From NCBI GenBank assembly GCA_028289645.1, contig JANQOK010000023.1, positions 1 through 64,000 on the forward strand: 64,000 nt of DNA, read 5' to 3'. The notes under the pieces are model-generated. The model worked only from the letters and a program-made list of their open reading frames with translations. It was not told the origin of the DNA and made no database searches. This DNA comes from Anderseniella sp. GTDB lineage: Bacteria; Pseudomonadota; Alphaproteobacteria; Rhizobiales; Aestuariivirgaceae. The position numbers were made by a program, and so were the translations under genes. Positions 32,174 through 40,514 of this stretch are shown here, in pieces (position 1 is the stretch's first letter; the number at the start of each line of letters is the position of its first letter).

Positions 32174-33414
32174 GCCGCCGCCGCCTTCAGGTTGCGTAAC
32201 CCGCGAGGCGTGACCTGGACACGTTCACCCTGAAGCGGCACCTGCAATTCAGTGGCAATGACACGTACGGCGCTGATGCCGAACCGCTCTGCCGGCAGGT
32301 CGATGGCAAACAGCTGGTCTATGCCGACCGCAGCCAGTTTCCGTGTCACATCGGCTACACCAGCCTCCACGTCGTGCTTGCCACCGCCGGTCCGGCTGGA
32401 TGCCGTGCAGGAGAATTTGTTGAGAGACAGTCGCTTGGCGGGGCCGGAAGCCGGCAGTCTTATCGCGTCGGCCGGCTCATAGTGCTTTGAACAGAAGTCG
32501 TCGCGCGCACCGGCCACGAGCGCCAGCCGGGCCTGGGCAGCTTCGGTTATGGCTTTCACCAGCGCATGGCCATATGAAGGATGACATCCGCAGCCACCAC
32601 AGGTGGCGGATGATGTTGCTTTGCCCTGGCCGTGCGTGGCGCCGAGAATGGCCATGACGCAGGGTATGCCGGTGTCGGTGCGCATCTCATAGACTTGCAA
32701 CGATGTATTTGATGAAGCGATGGCTTCCAGTATCACCGGCAGGCGCGGGTCTTCGTCTCCTGTTACTGCCAGCCGGGACCGCCTGATTTCTTCATCACCG
32801 GCAAACTGCCAGGACGCCAGGGCGTCACGTTCAACGAGCTCGCAGATGCCATGAAATATGGCCTCGTTGCGGCTGTTGCCCGACGCCAGCCCGTCGGACG
32901 TGACATAGAAGGCGTTGTTGAAATTCGGTGGGTTGACCCTGTGATCGAGGCCGACCAGGCTCCAGGGGACCAGAAACCGGTCTCCCGATACCAGGTTGGT
33001 CGCTTCAATCCATGACATGCTGTCATTTTCGTTCAGGCGATGAGGATGGCAGCGGGCAATGCGATCAAGGTCCACCGCTTCATGACCGCGGTCGCGCGCC
33101 TGGGAAACCGACAGTTTGACCGGGTCCTGCGGCGGGAATTCCGCGATTGCTGTCTCCGCCGCCTCCATTGCAGCCGACACCAGCGCTGAGTCGATATCGG
33201 CGCCCTTGCCCAAACTCACCGACAAACTGAGGGAATTCGGTCTGGTTGCAAACGCTATCGGCAGGCCCAGATTGTCCAGTCCGGTCAACTCGCCGAGCCT
33301 GGTGATGCCCAATTCGGAAAAATGCGGACGAATCCTGGATAACGTACGGCGTGCTCCGCAAATCCGGTCGTTCGCCGGATAGGATATCCTGGTCTCCGGT
33401 CTCGGCATCATCAT
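32170..33414 (-). CDS. YcaO-family cyclodehydratase / thioamide synthetase
   Basis: The 414-residue YcaO enzyme activates a peptide amide with ATP so a sulfur or side chain can attack. Visible family features are RISYPANDR, GITRLGELTGLDNLGLP, SLSVSLGKGADIDSALVSAAMEAAE with the ATP/Mg residues, a SGNSRNEAIFHGICELVERDA segment, and the Cys-containing CGGCGCHPSYGHALVKAITEAAQAR. I start at ATG 33414, which has AGGAG seven bases upstream; a TTG at 33525 would add 37 residues. TfuA follows with overlap, and a 59-residue peptide gene precedes, 188 bp away. Confidence 0.93.
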   Translation of the reverse strand: MMMPRPETRISYPANDRICGARRTLSRIRPHFSELGITRLGELTGLDNLGLPIAFATRPNSLSLSVSLGKGADIDSALVSAAMEAAETAIAEFPPQDPVKLSVSQARDRGHEAVDLDRIARCHPHRLNENDSMSWIEATNLVSGDRFLVPWSLVGLDHRVNPPNFNNAFYVTSDGLASGNSRNEAIFHGICELVERDALASWQFAGDEEIRRSRLAVTGDEDPRLPVILEAIASSNTSLQVYEMRTDTGIPCVMAILGATHGQGKATSSATCGGCGCHPSYGHALVKAITEAAQARLALVAGARDDFCSKHYEPADAIRLPASGPAKRLSLNKFSCTASSRTGGGKHDVEAGVADVTRKLAAVGIDQLFAIDLPAERFGISAVRVIATELQVPLQGERVQVTPRGLRNLKAAAA

Positions 33415-33508
33415 AGATTTGCTCCTGCCCGGTTTGGCAAGGCTGCTGGGTGAACTGTCAATAACTCGATCAATCTGAATGGTCCTGCTGACCTGATCAG
33501 GATGATTT

Positions 33509-33589
33509 TCAATCACTGCAATCAAAAATCATCGGCCTGATGTCTGTCAAAATGCCAGAGCAACTCTGCGGGTTCTGCCGAACCCGCAT
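33509..33589 (-). CDS. 26-residue ORF between peptide gene and YcaO
   Basis: ATG at 33589 opens a 26-codon frame with two cysteines (...NPQSCSGILTD...IFDCSD), preceded by CAGGAACA. The hairpin at 33567-33588 overlaps its first codons. It could be a second tiny substrate or only leader sequence. Weak evidence. Confidence 0.2.
   Translation of the reverse strand: MRVRQNPQSCSGILTDIRPMIFDCSD
33567..33588 (-). promoter_or_regulatory. Perfect hairpin downstream of the peptide gene
   Basis: TGCGGGTTC, loop of 4, GAACCCGCA make a 9 bp stem with no mismatch, 15 bp past the peptide stop. No T-run follows on the minus strand, so it is not a standard terminator. In RiPP operons such hairpins often limit read-through or stabilise the precursor mRNA. 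Confidence 0.6.
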
Positions 33590-33602
33590 TGTTCCTGTTA
33601 CT

Positions 33603-33782
33603 TCAGCACGACACCCGACCGGGCTCTGAACGCATGGTGAATACGATTGTCGACATCACGCCATTGTCAGTGAGGTCCGTGCCTGCAGCGCTGCCGGCCC
33701 GTGCCGAGATGGGAAACACCTGACCGTCTGCGGCGCGAACGGTGTTTGGGCACGATGTATCTGATGAGTAGGATGCGTTCAT
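33603..33782 (-). CDS. 59-residue candidate RiPP precursor peptide
   Basis: ATG 33782 to TGA 33603 encodes 59 residues: an N-terminus rich in Ser (MNASYSSDTSCPN), a middle AADGQVFPISARAGSAAG, and a C-terminus VFTMRSEPGRVSC. It has two Cys (residues 11 and 59, the last residue) and many Ser/Thr. GGAGA lies five bases before the ATG, one of the better ribosome binding sites in the region. It sits between the SARP-type regulator and YcaO/TfuA, all on the same strand. Placement, size and C-terminal Cys fit a substrate of YcaO/TfuA, but no homologue is recognised by eye and the core region is not known. Confidence 0.7.
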   Translation of the reverse strand: MNASYSSDTSCPNTVRAADGQVFPISARAGSAAGTDLTDNGVMSTIVFTMRSEPGRVSC

Positions 33783-33884
33783 TTGAGTCTCCGCCTGTTA
33801 AAGAATTTAGTTAACAGGCGAAGCGTAGGCGGTGATGTGTGATTCAAGTGTGATTTCAGGTCGCGGCGGCAATCACCTTGGGTG

Positions 33885-35906
33885 TTATGACAATCCGGCC
33901 ATGCGCAATCCCTCGACCAAATGCCTTGTATCATTTGCGTTTTTGTCCGGAACCAGCTCACTCAGCCGGTTGAGTTCGAAGCTGGGATAGTTTTCCCGAA
34001 CGGTCGCACTGTACTTTCTCGCGGTGCTCACATCCCCTGACATGGCATGAGATGCAGCAAGCAGGCGCGCGACACCAGGATTGCTTCGGTGCGGCTGCAA
34101 AATTGCAATTGCTGCCTTGTAGGCAGCCAGTTGATAGAGGATGCTGGCATGTATCCAGTCGTAATAGGCTGGCGGATCCGGATTGGACGCCTTGGCCTGC
34201 AGGCAGATTGCCAGTGCCTCGGCTCCCTGACCGGCATGAGACAGTGCGTCGGCATAGTCGGCCAGCATGTCCGCATCGTTTGGTATCAGATCCGCGGCGG
34301 CAGCAAAGTTTTCCAGGCTTTCATCATGGCGCCGCATGTACAGGTTGGTAAAGCCGAGTTCGCGCAGGCCGCGCCCGTCCATGGGATCAATCCTGATAGA
34401 CTTGCCGGCGTATTCCAGCGCTTCGACGAGCAAGTCGCTGGAGGTCATGCCGCGTACCAGCCTTTCCATGCTCAAGGTTCGCGACAGGCCGGAATAGGCG
34501 GGTGCAAAATTGTCTGCCTCATTTATCGAGCGGCGAAAACTGGCGCGCGCTTTCCTGATTTCAGGCAGATCAGAGTGCCACAGAAAGCGTCGACCATTGA
34601 GAAAATGCTGGTAGGCATTGCTGTTGTCGGTTGTCGTGGGAAACGCAACTTCGCGGCGTTCGATCGTCGATACGAGCTGGCGGACAATCTCGAAGCTCAG
34701 TCGTGAAAACAATCCCGGCAGGTCGTCCTCGCGCAACCGTTTGTCCAAGGCCATGAGACTCTCGGTTGTGCGCGCATCAAGCAAAAGAAAGGTCGCGGTT
34801 GATCCGTCATCGTTAGATTTGATGACGGTTGAGAGTATGTAATCGACGCCAAACCGCTTGCCGATGGCATCAAAGTCGCCACTGGCGTCCTGGCTGGCCA
34901 TGCGACCGCTGTGGGCGGCCAGCACGGCGATGCTGCGATAGCGGGTCAGCCCGACGGTAATGTCGTCTAGCAGGGCCTCAATCAACTGCACCGACGGACT
35001 TGCGCCGTGAGCCAGGCGAGGCGGCAGCAGGATCATTCTGGGCGCGCCGATCCTCTGGGTCTGCTCGGTGAGGTTTATCTTTTTCGCTGTGTCTGCCTGG
35101 TCCACATTGCCGGCGACGGTAAATGGCGCGAGCGCCGCTCTTGCGGGCTGTTGCTTGATGCCCATGGTGGTCGCAAGCTGCTCGGTCGACAGGCTCGGTT
35201 TGATGCCGTAATCGGTCAACAAGACCTGGCGGCAGCGATTGTAGACTTGCAGCGCCTTTGCCTGATTGCCCTGATCACACCAGAGTTTGATCAGAGTCCT
35301 GTAGGCCGCCTCATTGCTGGAATCCAGCTCCAGCAGATCATTGGCGACCTGTTCAATCTTTGCTGGCACCGTTTCTTGTTCCATCAGCGCCGAAAGGGCT
35401 GCGCTGCGGGCCGTCATCAGCTTGCCTGACAGCTCGAAGTGCCAATCCTCAAACTCGCGAGTGTCTATATCCACGGCTTGAAGCAGGGGCGAGGCAACCA
35501 TCTCAACAAAGGTCGTGAGACCTGAATAGTTCCCGGTTCTGGTGTCGTCGACAACATCATGGGCAAGCGCTGTTTCGAGATCAACCTGGACGCAGGCACT
35601 GTCGTAGGACACCAGCTTGCCGGACTTGACCAGAAGGCTTGCACCGTATTGCTTTTCAAGTTTTCTGACCTTTACCAGGAACTGCCGGAAACTTGCATTG
35701 GCCCTGGCCTTTTCAGCGGTGCCCCAAAGCATGGAGACCAGGCTTTGCTGGCTCACGGTGCGATCCGGTTGGCTGGCCAGAACCGCAAGAACAACGGCCA
35801 GTTTCTCAGGCGCCGGTATGGTTTGCCCTGATACCGTCACGTGAGGATAGCCGAACGCGTTCACCTTGTAGATCGGTTCACAGTCTTTCAGCTCGATCGG
35901 CCGCAA
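33885..35906 (-). CDS. SARP/BTAD-type transcriptional regulator with TPRs
   Basis: The 673-residue regulator begins with an OmpR-like winged helix (VNAFGYPHVTVSGQTI...SMLWG) and a bacterial transcriptional activator domain (BTAD, about 100-245, e.g. AYRTLIKLWCDQGNQAKALQVYNRCRQVL). A TolB/FlgO-like middle domain follows (about 275-400), then TPR repeats (about 420-600). The start is TTG at 35906 with AAGGAG eight bases upstream. It precedes the peptide gene by 102 bp on the same strand and probably controls the YcaO/TfuA locus. SARP regulators often drive secondary metabolite genes. Confidence 0.87.
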   Translation of the reverse strand: MRPIELKDCEPIYKVNAFGYPHVTVSGQTIPAPEKLAVVLAVLASQPDRTVSQQSLVSMLWGTAEKARANASFRQFLVKVRKLEKQYGASLLVKSGKLVSYDSACVQVDLETALAHDVVDDTRTGNYSGLTTFVEMVASPLLQAVDIDTREFEDWHFELSGKLMTARSAALSALMEQETVPAKIEQVANDLLELDSSNEAAYRTLIKLWCDQGNQAKALQVYNRCRQVLLTDYGIKPSLSTEQLATTMGIKQQPARAALAPFTVAGNVDQADTAKKINLTEQTQRIGAPRMILLPPRLAHGASPSVQLIEALLDDITVGLTRYRSIAVLAAHSGRMASQDASGDFDAIGKRFGVDYILSTVIKSNDDGSTATFLLLDARTTESLMALDKRLREDDLPGLFSRLSFEIVRQLVSTIERREVAFPTTTDNSNAYQHFLNGRRFLWHSDLPEIRKARASFRRSINEADNFAPAYSGLSRTLSMERLVRGMTSSDLLVEALEYAGKSIRIDPMDGRGLRELGFTNLYMRRHDESLENFAAAADLIPNDADMLADYADALSHAGQGAEALAICLQAKASNPDPPAYYDWIHASILYQLAAYKAAIAILQPHRSNPGVARLLAASHAMSGDVSTARKYSATVRENYPSFELNRLSELVPDKNANDTRHLVEGLRMAGLS

Positions 35907-36332
35907 TTCAGTTTCTCCTTCCGAGATAACTTGACGTTAACGTAAGATATAATTTTGAAACGCACCGCACTGACTTGCAGATCATGCCGTAAGGTCAGAA
36001 ATTCAATAACGCGATTGCGACATCTTTGCCGTGTCACAGCGACTCGAAATTGTCGTTCAACCTTACGTAGGTGGAGGTTAGCACAATACTACCAAAGCGT
36101 CTTCACAAAATATTCATGTGGCACAATAAGCTAACGGAAATTCAGTTCTTTGATCTATGTTAAAAAATGGATGTATATATAACGTTAGGTTATATAAATT
36201 ACCTTCGTGAAAAATCGCACCTTATGTATTTGTGTTCCCCAATTGCGAAACTTATCAGTAGAGATATCTTTTTAGATTATCTAAATGAGACAGCATTAAC
36301 ACCATATGGGTCTGTATGGGAGAAATGTGGTG
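35907..36332. other. AT-rich intergenic region with TAACGT-type motifs
   Basis: This 426 bp gap is visibly more AT-rich than the rest of the window. ACGTTAACGT, a perfect 10 bp palindrome, lies at 35934-35943, 28 bp before the regulator start. Related CTTACGTAGG (near 36063) and TAACGTTAGG (near 36180) follow. It holds the divergent promoters of the SARP-type regulator and the PilZ gene. An ORF at 36167-36418 has no ribosome binding site. Confidence 0.5.
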
Positions 36333-37271
36333 ATGAGTTTTTCGAAATCCGGCGATGCCTCGTTGACTGCGCAGCAGCTTTTCAACGAACAGGACCTGTC
36401 CGAAGACCCGGCATTTGAATTCGATTTCGGAACGTCTGCGAGCGCACAGGTTAACAGCGGTCCGGCTGGCGCCCCCATCAGCACCCACGAGGTGTCGAAT
36501 GCAATTGGCAGTGTCGCTGGCAACGCCTATCTGACAGCTGCAACAACGGACCTTGCGATGGCGGTCGACAAGACCATGACCGAAAGGGACTCATACGCTG
36601 ACCTGCAGCTGTATTTGCCCACTGAAGCCAGCGACCTGCGCAAACCCCTGGCGATCTTGCTCAAAACTGCCGGAGAAGATTTTGTACTGGGTGACATAAT
36701 GCTGTTGCCTGCAAGGATGCAGTTTGGACTGCGCATGGCAGCAAAACTGGCGATCGAGCCTGAAGATCCGCGGATTTCAACTGACGTTTTCGCAGACGCC
36801 TGGAAGCACATTGCCCGTGGCATGCTCGAGGCTGCTGATCTGTGTGAACAGGTCCAAACGAGGTGCGAAAAAAGAATCTATGACCTTTCGCTGCCCGCCG
36901 GGCTGCTACACAACGTGCTGGCCGGCAAGCATCCGTGCCTGGACCGAGCCGGCAATCTGTCGGTTCCAAACTGGGCAGAGCGCCGGGGATCGAAACGGTA
37001 TCCGTGCCAGGTTGAAGTCACTGTGGTGTCACAACGGCAGACACAAACGGGAATACTCAAGAATTTTTCGGCTGAGGGCCTGGGAATCACCGGTCTCAGC
37101 GGGTTCGAGATGAACGAAAGAGTGATCGTCAAACGAATTGTGGGTGATGACATCTCAGGCCAGATCCAGCGCTCGGACAGCAACTGGACTGGTGTCTTGA
37201 TGGACAAGGCGCTGTTCTTCGATGATCCGCTATATGGCCTGGTGGGGAAGACCAAGTCACTGCCATACTGA
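36333..37271 (+). CDS. PilZ-domain protein, c-di-GMP binding candidate
   Basis: The 312-residue protein has a helical N-terminal region of unknown fold (about 1-215). A C-terminal PilZ domain begins ERRGSKRYPCQVEVTV, holding the RxxxR-type motif of c-di-GMP receptors, and continues FSAEGLGITG (the D/NxSxxG motif appears as FSAEGLG). ATG 36333 has GGGAGA nine bases upstream. No partner diguanylate cyclase lies nearby. Confidence 0.8.
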   Translation: MSFSKSGDASLTAQQLFNEQDLSEDPAFEFDFGTSASAQVNSGPAGAPISTHEVSNAIGSVAGNAYLTAATTDLAMAVDKTMTERDSYADLQLYLPTEASDLRKPLAILLKTAGEDFVLGDIMLLPARMQFGLRMAAKLAIEPEDPRISTDVFADAWKHIARGMLEAADLCEQVQTRCEKRIYDLSLPAGLLHNVLAGKHPCLDRAGNLSVPNWAERRGSKRYPCQVEVTVVSQRQTQTGILKNFSAEGLGITGLSGFEMNERVIVKRIVGDDISGQIQRSDSNWTGVLMDKALFFDDPLYGLVGKTKSLPY

Positions 37272-37804
37272 CAGACTGCAAACGATTGCCAAACAAGTCT
37301 CCTGCAGCGTCGGCAGCAGGGCCGGCAACGGGGCTCCGGATTTGAAGTTCGCCCTCCGCTCCAACAAGGGTGGATTTCTCCGGGGCTCCCGTTGTCTGCC
37401 ATTCAAATACACCTGCATATCAGGTCCGACCCAGAGGTTGCCTTGCGCCCCATCTGATTTTCGACCATTGAGCATCGTGATGACACACGCGGCAATCTGC
37501 CAAATGGCAGATTTGACGATGAGCTTGGTTGAGGTGGTTGACTGCAAAATCGCCTTGCCCGCTTGCGAACTGGCAGCCTCCGGGGCGGGAACGGTCTATG
37601 ACGCAGGCGTTGCGCAGAATGACCGGTATGAGCAGTCGAGCATCATCGTCATCCTGTGCCGTTACCTGTTCCCCGGGACCACGTCTGTTCCAGTTTGATG
37701 CTCATCATGTGTCCAGGGTACTTGTTACTGTCTTTGGGCCGAACCTTCAGGGTCTCAAGTCGCTTGTTGATGGCTGCCAGGTTGGGCGCTAGGGTGATGC
37801 GCGC
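37272..37804. other. 533 bp gap without an assigned gene
   Basis: An inverted repeat lies at 37494-37513 (AATCTGCC, AAAT, GGCAGATT). A minus-strand 96-codon frame at 37257-37547 (with GRKSDGAQGNLWVGPDMQVYL) overlaps the end of the PilZ gene and lacks a good start. It may be a degraded gene. I support no feature beyond the inverted repeat. Confidence 0.4.
37494..37513. repeat. Inverted repeat upstream of MHYT-LytTR gene
   Basis: AATCTGCC-AAAT-GGCAGATT is a perfect 8 bp-arm inverted repeat, about 290 bp upstream of the MHYT-LytTR start. Function unknown; no T-run for a terminator. Confidence 0.35.
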
Positions 37805-38992
37805 ATGCTGACATTTACCTACGATGTTACACTTGTTGCGGCTGCATTGTGTATTTCCATGATTGCCGCGTTTACCGGCCTTACATTGACCAGCGGTCTG
37901 TCTGCACTTTCCCATGTCAAACGGAAAGTGTTTGTGAGCATGGCCGCGCTGGCGCTTGGTGGCGGTATCTGGTCGACTCATTTTGTGGCGATGCTGGCGC
38001 TGGAGCTGCCTGTTGATATTGGCTACGATCCGCTGCTGACGCTTGCCTCGGCAATGTTCGCGGTGTTGCTGGTCGGCATGGCCTTGTTGCTGATGCATTT
38101 CGGCAAACGCACCCGGCAGAACATTGTAGTTGCCGGGTTGCTGGTGGGCGCGGGCATTCTTTCCATGCACTATGTCGGTATGCTGGGCATACGCGGCTGC
38201 ATTCCGCAATTTGCGACCGTTGGCAAGATTCTGGCGGGCCTGGCCGCGGCGGTCATGGGTATCGCAGCAATTGGGATTTCCTATGCACGCAGGACCCAAG
38301 GCTCGGTTCTGACCGGCACAATTGTGTTTGGCCTGTCTGTGGTCGTCACTCATTTCACCGCCATGTACTGGACCGGATTTGCCCGGTTGCCTGCCGGCGT
38401 TGCAATAGAGCCGTCGATACACAACAGCCAACTGGCGATGATCGTGACACTTGCTGCGTTTGTGATTTGCGGGGCTTTCCTGTTGTCGGCCTCGACGTTC
38501 GCCCTGCAGCCGAGTGAAACTGCGGCTCACCCGGCAATCGCTGCACGCGCTCCTGAAGATGTGGTTGCACCTGCTGCAATTGCGGGGGGCGTTGCGGCAG
38601 CTGAGCCGCGCAGACCGGCTTCCGTGTTTCCGTTGGACACTGATCACGCGACCGGGAGGGCAAACCTTCAGGTGCCCTATGAGAGCGAAAACAAGATCTA
38701 TTTCGTAAAGTGTGATGACATCGCCGCGGTGCGAGCGGAAGGCCATTACACCTTGCTCTATGCCCGGGGCAAGAAGCTTTTCTGTCCCTGGTCGATCAGC
38801 AAATCCGCAACGAACCTGCCGGAGCCCATGTTCTTCCAGACCCATCGCAGCTACCTGGTGAACACAGAGAAGATTATCGCTTTTGAACGCCGCAAGGATA
38901 CCGGCATATGCATCCTGCAGGGCGAAGCAATCGAAAACGTACCGGTCAGCCGCTCAAAGGTCGGTGCCTTGCGCGAGTTGCTGGATCTGTAG
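37805..38992 (+). CDS. MHYT-LytTR membrane regulator (CoxC/CoxH-like)
   Basis: The 395-residue protein has an N-terminal MHYT domain of about seven membrane segments (residues 1-225), with motif triplets ...THFVAM, ...MHYVGM and ...THFTAM whose His/Met/Tyr are thought to bind metal and sense gases. A linker of about 60 residues follows. A C-terminal LytTR DNA-binding domain (about 290-395: KIYFVKCDDIAAVRAEGHYTLLY...FFQTHRSYLVN) ends it. CoxC and CoxH of Oligotropha combine the same domains, so it is a probable CO or O2 responsive regulator of the cox genes 162 bp downstream. Confidence 0.88.
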   Translation: MLTFTYDVTLVAAALCISMIAAFTGLTLTSGLSALSHVKRKVFVSMAALALGGGIWSTHFVAMLALELPVDIGYDPLLTLASAMFAVLLVGMALLLMHFGKRTRQNIVVAGLLVGAGILSMHYVGMLGIRGCIPQFATVGKILAGLAAAVMGIAAIGISYARRTQGSVLTGTIVFGLSVVVTHFTAMYWTGFARLPAGVAIEPSIHNSQLAMIVTLAAFVICGAFLLSASTFALQPSETAAHPAIAARAPEDVVAPAAIAGGVAAAEPRRPASVFPLDTDHATGRANLQVPYESENKIYFVKCDDIAAVRAEGHYTLLYARGKKLFCPWSISKSATNLPEPMFFQTHRSYLVNTEKIIAFERRKDTGICILQGEAIENVPVSRSKVGALRELLDL

Positions 38993-39005
38993 AATTCGAG
39001 CCGTA

Positions 39006-39039
39006 TTCGCATTTCGTGCCGGCATTTCGCATTTCGTGC
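39006..39039. promoter_or_regulatory. Perfect 14 bp direct repeats, candidate LytTR operator upstream of coxM
   Basis: TTCGCATTTCGTGC at 39006-39019 recurs exactly at 39026-39039, 20 bp apart. TTnnnG-type hits follow at about 10 bp spacing (39013, 39033, 39043). LytTR regulators bind direct repeats, and the CO-regulator RcoM uses TTnnnG triplets. The site lies in the 161 bp between the regulator gene and coxM. Confidence 0.6.
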
Positions 39040-39153
39040 AATTTGACGATTTGGTCGTGAATGGTGGCTCGCGTTGGCATGGCCATCGTTGAGATTCTGA
39101 AGCCTCGAAGTGGCACGGTCGGACAAAACGGCTGGCCCGAGGAGGAAACAGAA

Positions 39154-40008
39154 ATGATACCCGGTACCTTTGAGTATTATCGCCCGTCAGATCTGTCGGA
39201 AGCGATCAAACTGCTGACAACCCACGGCGATGATGCGCGCGTGATGGCGGGTGGCCACAGCCTGATCCCGATGATGAAGCTGCGCATGGCCGATATTCCC
39301 CATCTTGTGGACCTGCAGGACATAGATGCATTGCGGGGCATTGAAGTGGACGGGGATGCCGTCCGCATTGGCGCCATGGTGACACAGCATGAACTGATTG
39401 CTGATGAAGCCCTGTTCAAGGCGGCTCCTATCATCCGTGAGGCGGCCCTGCAGATCGCAGATCCACAGGTGCGGTATGTGGGAACGGTTGGCGGCAATGT
39501 GGCCAATGGCGACCCGGGCAACGACATGCCGGGCCTGATGCAGTGCCTGGACGCCGTGTTCAGCGTGCATGGTCCCGATGGCGAACGCGACATCCCGGCT
39601 CGCGAGTTTTATGAGGCGGCGTACTTCACTGCTCGTGAAGACGACGAGGTGCTGACCGCTGTGTCGTTCAAACCTCAGTCCGGCGGCTATGCGTACGAAA
39701 AGCAGAAGCGGAAGATTGGCGACTACGCCACTGCCGCCTCGGCTGTGCTGATCGCGAAAGACGGCGCGACCTGCAGTAGCGCGTCGATTGCGATGACCAA
39801 CCTATCCGACACGCCGATATACAGCCAGGCGGCGTCGGATGCGCTGATCGGCTCGGATCTGGGGCCAGATGCAGTGTCCGCAGCTGTTGACGCCGCTTTG
39901 GGCGAAATCGATCCCGCAGAAGACGGCAGAGGACCAGTCGAGTTCAAGAAACATGTGGCAGGCGTGATTTTGCGCCGTGCCATCGAGCGCGCCGTTTCAC
40001 GCGCTTGA
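39154..40008 (+). CDS. coxM: Carbon monoxide dehydrogenase medium (FAD) subunit
   Basis: The 284-residue FAD-binding subunit begins [16 protein letters not shown] and carries the FAD motifs [13 protein letters not shown] (about 30-42) and [16 protein letters not shown] (about 110-125). It passes electrons from the Fe-S subunit to the respiratory quinone pool. Chosen ATG 39154 has GAGGAGGAA upstream. It is 14 bp before coxS and starts the M-S-L order typical of form I clusters. Confidence 0.94.
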   Translation: MIPGTFEYYRPSDLSEAIKLLTTHGDDARVMAGGHSLIPMMKLRMADIPHLVDLQDIDALRGIEVDGDAVRIGAMVTQHELIADEALFKAAPIIREAALQIADPQVRYVGTVGGNVANGDPGNDMPGLMQCLDAVFSVHGPDGERDIPAREFYEAAYFTAREDDEVLTAVSFKPQSGGYAYEKQKRKIGDYATAASAVLIAKDGATCSSASIAMTNLSDTPIYSQAASDALIGSDLGPDAVSAAVDAALGEIDPAEDGRGPVEFKKHVAGVILRRAIERAVSRA

Positions 40009-40022
40009 GGGAGGAACACACA

Positions 40023-40514
40023 ATGTCAAAAATGCACATCAAGATGACGGTGAATGGCAAGCAGGTGGAGACCCTGGCTGAACCCCGCGAATTGCTGATC
40101 CATGTACTGCGGGAACGCCTGGACATTACCGGGCCGCACATCGGTTGCGAAACATCCCACTGTGGCGCCTGCACCGTCGATATGGATGGCAAATCGGTGA
40201 AATCCTGCACCGTGTTTGCCGCCCAGGCCAATGGCGCCGACGTGACGACGATTGAAGGCCTAGGCGGGCCGGACAACCTGCACGTGCTGCAGGAGATGTT
40301 CAAGGAGCACCACGGCCTGCAGTGCGGTTTCTGTACCCCGGGCATGATCACCCGTGCGCATCGGTTCCTGCAGGAAAACCCCGACCCGACCGAGGAGGAG
40401 GTCCGCTTCGGCATGGCCGGCAACCTGTGCCGCTGCACCGGCTACCAGAACATCGTCAAGGCCATCATGGCAGCTGCATCTGAAATGAACGCAGCCAAGG
40501 AGGCGGCACAATGA
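40023..40514 (+). CDS. coxS: Carbon monoxide dehydrogenase small (2Fe-2S) subunit
   Basis: The 163-residue subunit has the plant-type cluster [15 protein letters not shown]...SC and the C-terminal four-Cys cluster domain CGFCTPGM...[10 protein letters not shown]. It carries electrons from the Mo site in CoxL to FAD in CoxM. GGGAGGA precedes ATG 40023. It overlaps coxL by four bases. Confidence 0.95.
   Translation: MSKMHIKMTVNGKQVETLAEPRELLIHVLRERLDITGPHIGCETSHCGACTVDMDGKSVKSCTVFAAQANGADVTTIEGLGGPDNLHVLQEMFKEHHGLQCGFCTPGMITRAHRFLQENPDPTEEEVRFGMAGNLCRCTGYQNIVKAIMAAASEMNAAKEAAQ

Noticed and set aside
36167-36418. 83-codon ORF in the AT-rich gap
   Set aside because: No ribosome binding site, overlaps the PilZ gene start, and the second half is out-of-frame PilZ sequence.
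36878-37547. Minus-strand genes under and after the PilZ gene
   Set aside because: Frames overlap the PilZ coding region and lack start signals; at most a degraded remnant.
37649-38845. 398-codon minus-strand ORF
   Set aside because: Antisense to the MHYT-LytTR gene; Gln/Arg-rich composition is typical of a shadow frame.
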